Shown in pieces: positions 60,801 through 64,000 of a DNA stretch of 64,000 nt (position 1 is its first letter; every line of letters begins with the position of its first letter). The translations under genes were made by a program, and so were the position numbers. The notes beneath the pieces are model-generated. The model saw only the letters and a program-made list of their open reading frames with translations. It made no database searches and was not told the origin of the DNA. The DNA is from Bombyx mori (Eukaryota; Arthropoda; Insecta; Lepidoptera; Bombycidae). Location of the stretch: NCBI RefSeq assembly GCF_030269925.1, contig NC_085123.1, forward strand, positions 1 to 64,000, read 5' to 3'.

Positions 60801-63472
60801 AACAGTCCATGACTTGGAAGAGACCGTCGTGGCCAAGTCCGAAAAAAATTAAGGTCATTCAATCCGCCGGCAAGATAATGGGCTGTTCTTTCTGGCACAG
60901 CCAAGGGCTGATAACGATCGAATACCTTAATCATGCAGCCACTATTGTGGGGATTTTGTAAGCAGGACAAATAACAAAGTAGCATGAGGCAAAAGTAAGC
61001 AACGGCGTGGCAAACTCGCTAAAGTTGTTTTGTTTCAGCAAGATAGCGCCGCCCCCCCCCCCCCCACACAAGTCCAGAGTTGCGATAGATGCCAACCAAG
61101 AAACTGGCTGCAAATTAATGGAACATTACAATATTCACTAGACGTGGCTCCTAGTGATTTCTACCTATTTCCTCGGATACCTATAGGAACATCTCAGGGT
61201 ACCCTACATTTAAATATGATGACACAGTAGTCGCCGCAGTACACATTTTTTTAAGGGTTCACTACAAATTAAAAAAAAAGATAAATTTAAGCTTTAGAGA
61301 AAAGATATATAATGTGTATAAACCTCGAAGGTAACTACCTCGAAAAATAAAAAATATATTTAATGAAACATAATTGCCTCATACCCATTCTCACTTCTCA
61401 TTATCATATTTATTGAGCTCCCCTAGTAGATACGTAGTTAGTGGCCAATTTGACAAAGGTGACAGCTGAATAGATTGAATACGTCACGTGAACAATGAAC
61501 ACGGAGCCTCTAAATTGTACCAGCACCCGAGTCGGGCGCGTGCTCAGATCGAATCAATATAAATACATAGTTTTGCATGTTCAAAGACACTCGCGCTCAG
61601 AGAGTAAGCTCCACAGCCAACGCAGCTGACACGAACAATCTCTTCGTATTCAGGTGTATCCACGGGCTGATGTCAAAACAGATCAGGGATCTAGTCGAGA
61701 GGAGCGTCAACCATTTTGCTGAATATTTTTCCTACTATTTTGTAAGTACATCGCCTGCACCGCTCCACCGCTGATGGAGTGTGCGTTGCCCACTTGCAAC
61801 GGCACGGGCGCCCACTCAATTAAATGTCGGGAACTCAATAAAACTAGAAATCCTGTTAAGAACCCATTAATTTTAGTAAAAATAACCACGAAAATCTCAA
61901 TAAATTTTTAGCATTTATCAAATTATTAAGAAATTTTAAAAAACTGCTAAACTAATCTAACTGGACCAAAAACCACAATGTTACTACTAGCGCCATCTAT
62001 TAGAAAATGTCAGATATATTTAAGTACGTTTGTTAGATCTAGTTATTTTACTTTCTAATTTTGCATTAAAAAGGGATTGGCAATGGAGCTTTTGGTTATT
62101 TCGAAGTGTAATTTATGAAATCGCCTTGAAACTTCGTACGGGAATGTGATGTATTTTATTAAAAACTAGTGACCCGCCCTCGCTTCGCTTCGGAAACTGT
62201 AATTTATTATTAATTTCTCCACTATTTAATGGATGTTATTATACATATAAACATTCCTCTTCAATCACTCTATCTATTAAAAAAAACGCAACAAAATCCG
62301 TTGCGTAGTTTCAAAGATTTAAGCATACATAGGGACAGACAGATATAGGGACAGAGAAAGCGACTTTGTTTTATACTATGTAGTGATTCGGCTTAGAGAT
62401 TATAGTAATCGCCACGAGTCGAGCTCTCGACAAAAGAGTGGGGGAACGTCTGCGCATCGTACACTTAGGGTAAAGTTAAATGGATCACTCATGTTTTACC
62501 TTTTTTATAATTAAATTAACTTTGTTCAATTTGGAATTTAAAAATGTATTAGTAATTTTATGACAGTTTGCCTGGGGTTTCGTTCGTATTATAGTCAGAA
62601 ATAACCCTATTAATAACCGACTTCCAAAAGGTTATCAATTGATACCGGTTTTTTTTAATGTAGAACAGATACCTAAGTATGTTACCGGGTTTTTACCGCT
62701 AATTTGATTTTCCCGTGTGGTGACGAATATGGTCCATACGTGAGACTATCTCACCTTCACCTTCCCTCACAGTCAACCTCTCTTATATCCTAGTTTATGT
62801 GGGTATTATTGTTTTTTAGTGGTTAGTTAGTATTTAAAGCAGTTAGGTTTTTTCTTTCATTGAATAATTAGTATTGGCTGTAATGTTTCGCAGGAAGGGA
62901 ACAGTTTCAGCGGCGAGTACCGCGACTACATGTGCATCAAGCGTCCTCTCGTCCGGATCAAGGTACCGTCACCGCGTGTCTGCATGTCTGATTGATCTCC
63001 GTTGTGTACACGATCTAAATTAATTTAATACCGATTGCTGAAGGTCGTAGGTCATCCGGGCACCACGAACATCACCTTCGAGCCGACCCTGGATCAGATG
63101 AGGGTTATGATCGTCAAATGGTTCCACAGTATCATCAGCGTGAACCATCAGCTGCCCAGCCTCGACACCATCTTGTATCCAGGTCGGTCTGATAACCCAA
63201 CTGGATTTGAATTGCTTACAATAGTGTGGTAGTAGTTGAGATAACGCTGTTGAGCAGGCTCCTCGCGTCCGAACCCCTACCTGATGGCGGTGTACCCGGA
63301 CGAGAGCTACATGCAGCAGGTGGTGGGCCGCTCCCTGCACCACTTCGCCGCGAACCGGCCGGGCCCCGTCAGCTTCCTCGCCAGCTACCAGCCCTACCAC
63401 TACATCCTCGACGGCCGCGCCGCTCAAGAGTTACAGCAGTTTTTCGCACAAGAGCCACCGCCTTATTTGAAA
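51772..63472 (+). CDS. Axonemal dynein heavy chain-like gene, first 12 exons (about 601 residues), continues beyond the window
   Basis: Exons: 51772-51856, 52998-53111, 53518-53715, 57555-57696, 57790-57925, 58000-58175, 58652-58855, 58935-59171, 61654-61741, 62894-62962, 63044-63182 and 63258-63472. Every junction keeps phase and has GT/AG borders. Dynein heavy chains are microtubule motors of over 4,000 residues; only the N-terminal tail is here. Support comes from the order of tail blocks: a Lys/Glu-rich helix, HPDHLKRIQYYL, LEEPGERERLGIAF before APVPWH, VEQFFK-CIHGLMSKQIRDLV, EGNSFSGEYRDYMCIKRPLV and ITFEPTLDQMRVMI with LPSLDTILYP. These resemble the single-headed inner-arm class (DNAH1/3/7/12), but the exact paralog is not settled. 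A perfect X-box lies upstream. Introns are full of transposons yet no exon is broken. Confidence 0.7.
52009..52453 (-). mobile_element. Bm1-type SINE, full length, in intron 1 of the dynein-like gene
   Basis: Poly(T) to 52023, inverted body, then the tRNA-like head with inverted B-box (GGGATTCGAACACC near 52380-52394) and ATCCGTTAGGCCACGACGAC. Orientation is opposite to the host gene. Confidence 0.88.
52456..52869 (+). mobile_element. SART-like LINE 3' UTR in intron 1 of the dynein-like gene
   Basis: Homologous to the S1 3' UTR read on the - strand: GTATTCCGGAACACCAGCGG, GGAGATCGGACGTTGGGTG, CCCACATACCCCGCG and GGAGGTTTGGGCCGCTGCCC, ending in an A-rich tail (52850-52869). It lies outside telomere repeats, directly after the head of a SINE and before another tRNA-like head. 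Confidence 0.75.
52870..52975 (-). repeat. Orphan tRNA-like SINE head
   Basis: On the - strand GTCGTCGCCTAAAGAATAAG and TTGTTCGGATCCCGCGGGCA parallel the A-box and B-box region of the Bm1-type SINE heads. No SINE body follows. It abuts the SART-like tail on one side and the exon 2 acceptor on the other. It is too diverged to be a working tRNA. Confidence 0.6.
52998..53111 (+). CDS. Dynein-like gene, exon 2
   Basis: Acceptor GCTCGCAG. The exon has 114 nt and encodes GEGEGGCSEFPPLMQARSWT then RGVPYKESSRHTKPVDSI, entering and leaving in phase 1. The donor GTAACA is acceptable. It continues exon 1 exactly. Confidence 0.55.
53112..53517. other. Intron 2 of the dynein-like gene
   Basis: 406 bp, no transposon or ORF recognised. 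An imperfect repeat of CTCGA(G) motifs (53350-53400) is visible. The acceptor is CGTCGGCAG. Confidence 0.55.
53518..53715 (+). CDS. Dynein-like gene, exon 3
   Basis: Encodes GNSYSAGARGLRAASMPPRR, then a Pro-rich part (YGPLGPGGELQFPPLKPWPE) and a basic helix (ERERERLQAIEREKKKHKLP). GC-rich. Phase 1 in and out. The donor GTGATG is weak. Confidence 0.6.
53798..55103 (+). mobile_element. maT (DD37D) mariner, copy 2, defective, in intron 3 of the dynein-like gene
   Basis: Bounded by TA (53796-53797 and 55104-55105) and by inverted repeats starting CTTAGTCTGGCCATAAATAC (right copy slightly diverged). Transposase blocks: paired HTH (GISKMFVYRAINRCN), FTDEKL, QQDSAPGHKARSAQSWLE and EDWPSSSPDL, with 37 residues between the last two Asp. 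Frameshifts lie near 53950, 54400 and 54783. A roughly 40-bp insertion near the right end is absent from copy 1. Confidence 0.9.
55106..56205. other. Intron 3 of the dynein-like gene, unassigned part
   Basis: A/T-rich with a (GGC)8-type microsatellite near 55990-56015 inside a short GC-rich patch (55950-56110). Open frames there show no family and no phase-compatible splice borders. No gene supported. Confidence 0.5.
56206..56388 (-). mobile_element. Bm1-type SINE fragment in intron 3
   Basis: Inverted SINE body from TGGTTACTGGAGCCAATAGA to CCACCAGTAA; the tail with poly(T) and the tRNA-like head are both missing. Confidence 0.8.
56670..57505 (+). repeat. Lepidopteran dispersed repeat(s), Helitron-like ends
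   Basis: Starts TCTATACTAGTATTATAAAG with AGAGTTTGTTTGTTTGAACG and ends CACGCGGACGGAGTCGCGGG then CAAAGGCTAGT, termini that are very common in moth and butterfly introns and fit Helitron-like non-autonomous repeats. The middle is A/T-rich, with a nested segment (57160-57350) also of dispersed-repeat type. It ends about 50 bp before exon 4. Confidence 0.6.
57555..57696 (+). CDS. Dynein-like gene, exon 4
   Basis: Acceptor TTTACACAG. Encodes GHVLLEDLVSGAYERKKAAA then a strongly charged helix (KRRRIEMRKKEKEEAEKAAR). Enters in phase 1 and leaves in phase 2 at donor GTATGT. Confidence 0.7.
57790..57925 (+). CDS. Dynein-like gene, exon 5
   Basis: Acceptor GTGTTGCAG after a very short GC-rich intron (93 bp). 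Encodes RLARLQLEPPRDPDQQKDEM and HPDHLKRIQYYLN. The donor GTAGTA is weak; leaves in phase 0. Confidence 0.65.
58000..58175 (+). CDS. Dynein-like gene, exon 6
   Basis: Acceptor GTGTTGCAG. Encodes SLSGRHIPEFPRELYTRARR and LTYQACVRQTEAEINEFFVM, predicted helical as in dynein tails. Phase 0 in, phase 2 out, donor GTAATT. Confidence 0.72.
58652..58855 (+). CDS. Dynein-like gene, exon 7
   Basis: The acceptor TTTGAAG gives the only phase-correct start. Encodes CLLSYILEEPGERERLGIAF, APVPWH and GNPIVIELKRIWNEK. The (E/D)P-ER-RLGI...VPWH block recalls inner-arm axonemal dynein heavy chains. Donor GTATCG. Confidence 0.72.
58935..59171 (+). CDS. Dynein-like gene, exon 8
   Basis: Acceptor TTACAAG. Encodes YQNMLICNMKDMQTDAPFPQ, ELLDNWLIDAADTMIKMRRH and FQVEQFF. 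Donor GTCAGT in phase 2, which fits exon 9 but not exon 10, so an exon between them is required and is found at 61654. Confidence 0.75.
59215..59945 (+). repeat. Mariner end and degenerate LINE RT fragment in intron 8
   Basis: ACGAGGGGTGTTCAATAAAT at 59212-59231 resembles a mariner terminal repeat. From 59340 a broken frame reads IKRGIFQGDSLSPL, CLALNPL and later LLMDDLKLFASQI, reverse-transcriptase motifs of a LINE; the clade is uncertain. Stops and frameshifts are frequent. Confidence 0.55.
59950..60390 (-). mobile_element. Bm1-type SINE, full length, in intron 8
   Basis: Poly(T) 59950-59962, then GCTTAGATGGGTGGTCGAGC, the inverted body, and the tRNA-like head with AGATTCGAACACC and ATCCGTTAGGCCACGACGAG. 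Same orientation as the SINE in intron 1. Confidence 0.88.
60450..61250 (+). pseudogene. Degenerate mariner transposase in intron 8
   Basis: Broken frames read TVEKFVLADCRVTVCFIAKE, MKIPIGSVLNVL, MDETCL (first Asp block), SMTWKRPSWPSPKKIKVIQS, AGKIMGCSFWHSQGLITIEY, FQQDSAAP (second Asp block, next to a C-run) and LDVAPSDFYLFP (third Asp block). This is the classic mariner layout with multiple stops, and is distinct from both the maT copies and the 50-kb fragment. Confidence 0.75.
61251..61653. other. Intron 8, last part
   Basis: A/T-rich, with no recognised repeat or ORF before the exon 9 acceptor. Confidence 0.5.
61654..61741 (+). CDS. Dynein-like gene, exon 9 (88 nt)
   Basis: Acceptor CGTATTCAG, donor GTAAGT. 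Encodes CIHGLMSKQIRDLVERSVNH and FAEYFSYYF. It restores the dynein-tail pattern FFK-x-x-x-LMSxQLRxLV...F before EGNSFSGEY and fits phases 2 in and 0 out. It is easily missed because it is short and sits in a 3.7-kb transposon-filled interval. Confidence 0.75.
61742..62893. other. Intron 9 with a dispersed repeat at 62165-62395
   Basis: The segment from ACTAGTGACCCGCCCTCGCT to TTTTATACTATGTAGTGA, containing AAAATCCGTTGCGTAGTTTC, is a widespread lepidopteran non-coding repeat, inverted here. The rest is A/T-rich without ORFs. Confidence 0.55.
62894..62962 (+). CDS. Dynein-like gene, exon 10 (69 nt)
   Basis: Acceptor TTTCGCAG, donor GTACCG, phase 0 both sides. Encodes the 23 residues starting EGNSFSGEYRDYMCIKRPLV, a conserved tail block. 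Confidence 0.75.
63044..63182 (+). CDS. Dynein-like gene, exon 11
   Basis: Acceptor TTGCTGAAG, donor GTCGGT. Encodes VVGHPGTTNITFEPTLDQMR and SVNHQLPSLDTILYP. The FEP-L...LP-L/V-E/D pattern is typical of the dynein heavy chain tail. Confidence 0.75.
63258..63472 (+). CDS. Dynein-like gene, exon 12
   Basis: Acceptor TTGAGCAG, donor GTCAGT. Phase 1 in, giving GSSRPNPYLMAVYPDESYMQ, GPVSFLASYQPYHYILDGRA and FFAQEPPPYLK; phase 0 out. The gene continues beyond the window. Confidence 0.72.
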
Positions 63473-64000
63473 GTCAGTACCCACAATTAACTATCCGCAT
63501 TCATCACTCGACCGACGTGCTGGAGCGAGCCGCGCCGCCGGAGCCGGTCTCGCAGCGTGTAGAGCCGTGCACACTACTGCACACGCTCCCAATCAAAACT
63601 GGCCCGTATTATTGTCAGATGTTATTGTCAGATGGGAGAGATCAAATTACTTTCGCTCAACATATTTTCTCCTGTTTGTTGTTTATTAATTTCTGGGGAT
63701 ATTTATGAGAAACGAATTCAGAGAAATTGAAATTCAAACATTAGCGGACAAATACGTTTAAAAAAATTAACTGTATGTACAAACGTAAGATGAATGACCC
63801 AGAATCTGTGATCTGTATAGTGTGGACATGTGTGTGCGAAGGCTTGGTTTGCGGCTATTCCAAATAACAAAATAAATATGTTTTTGAAGGTGCTATGTAT
63901 GTGGTACTCAGACAGCCTCGTATCAACTATGAAGATGCCACTACTCCGGACGGGCGATAATGAAGAGGAGTCAAGGAGCCCGGAGACAGATACGCGCATC
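63473..64000. other. Intron 12 of the dynein-like gene, exon 13 not identified
   Basis: Mostly A/T-rich. From 63890 (after TTTTTGAAG) a + strand frame is open to the window edge with no resemblance to the expected tail sequence. No exon is called. Confidence 0.4.

Noticed and set aside
63890..64000. Open frame at the right edge as exon 13
   Set aside because: An AG precedes it, but the residues do not resemble the expected dynein tail and the far border is outside the window.

Overview
The window is insect nuclear DNA, almost certainly from a silkworm (Bombyx) or a close relative. It carries long runs of the insect telomere repeat (TTAGG)n, seen here as (AACCT)n. Non-LTR retrotransposons of the two telomere-specific families TRAS and SART sit inside those runs, and Bm1-type tRNA-derived SINEs lie outside them. 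The CCTAA strand reads inward and the ordinary gene lies on the right, so the chromosome end should lie beyond position 1 and the centromere to the right.

1-37,961: telomeric retrotransposon array. Eight elements are nested in or separated by telomere repeats. Five TRAS elements lie on the + strand: T1 1-4447, T2 5685-9795, T3 22743-25699, T4 25813-30199 and T5 30386-37849. Three SART elements lie on the - strand: S1 9808-14965, S2 14990-21808 and S3 21903-22578. S2 is full length with both ORFs intact and looks like SART1. T1 has an intact ORF2. T4 and T5 each have one in-frame stop in ORF2. T2 keeps a full 5' region and an intact ORF1 but has lost ORF2. T3, T4, S1 and S3 are 5'-truncated, as expected of target-primed reverse transcription. 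The array ends at an 11/22-bp degenerate telomere-like satellite (37850-37961) into which T5 appears to have inserted with a 13-bp duplication.

38,000-51,300: subtelomeric transposon graveyard. It holds a degenerate R1-clade LINE, Bm1-type SINEs, two jockey-like (BMC1-like) LINE 3' ends, Helitron-like and other dispersed repeats, a dead maT (DD37D) mariner, a dead second mariner, and 3' ends related to the S1 element at non-telomeric sites. Among them on the - strand is a probable three-exon gene for a small secreted protein of unknown function (45423-47240).

51,300-64,000: start of a large + strand host gene. Twelve exons (51772-63472) can be chained by splice signals and reading phase. They give about 601 residues resembling the N-terminal tail of an axonemal dynein heavy chain, and the gene continues off the right edge. 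A perfect X-box (the RFX binding site typical of ciliary genes) lies about 440 bp upstream of the ATG. Its introns hold SINEs, a second maT mariner, another mariner, a LINE fragment and a SART-like 3' tail.
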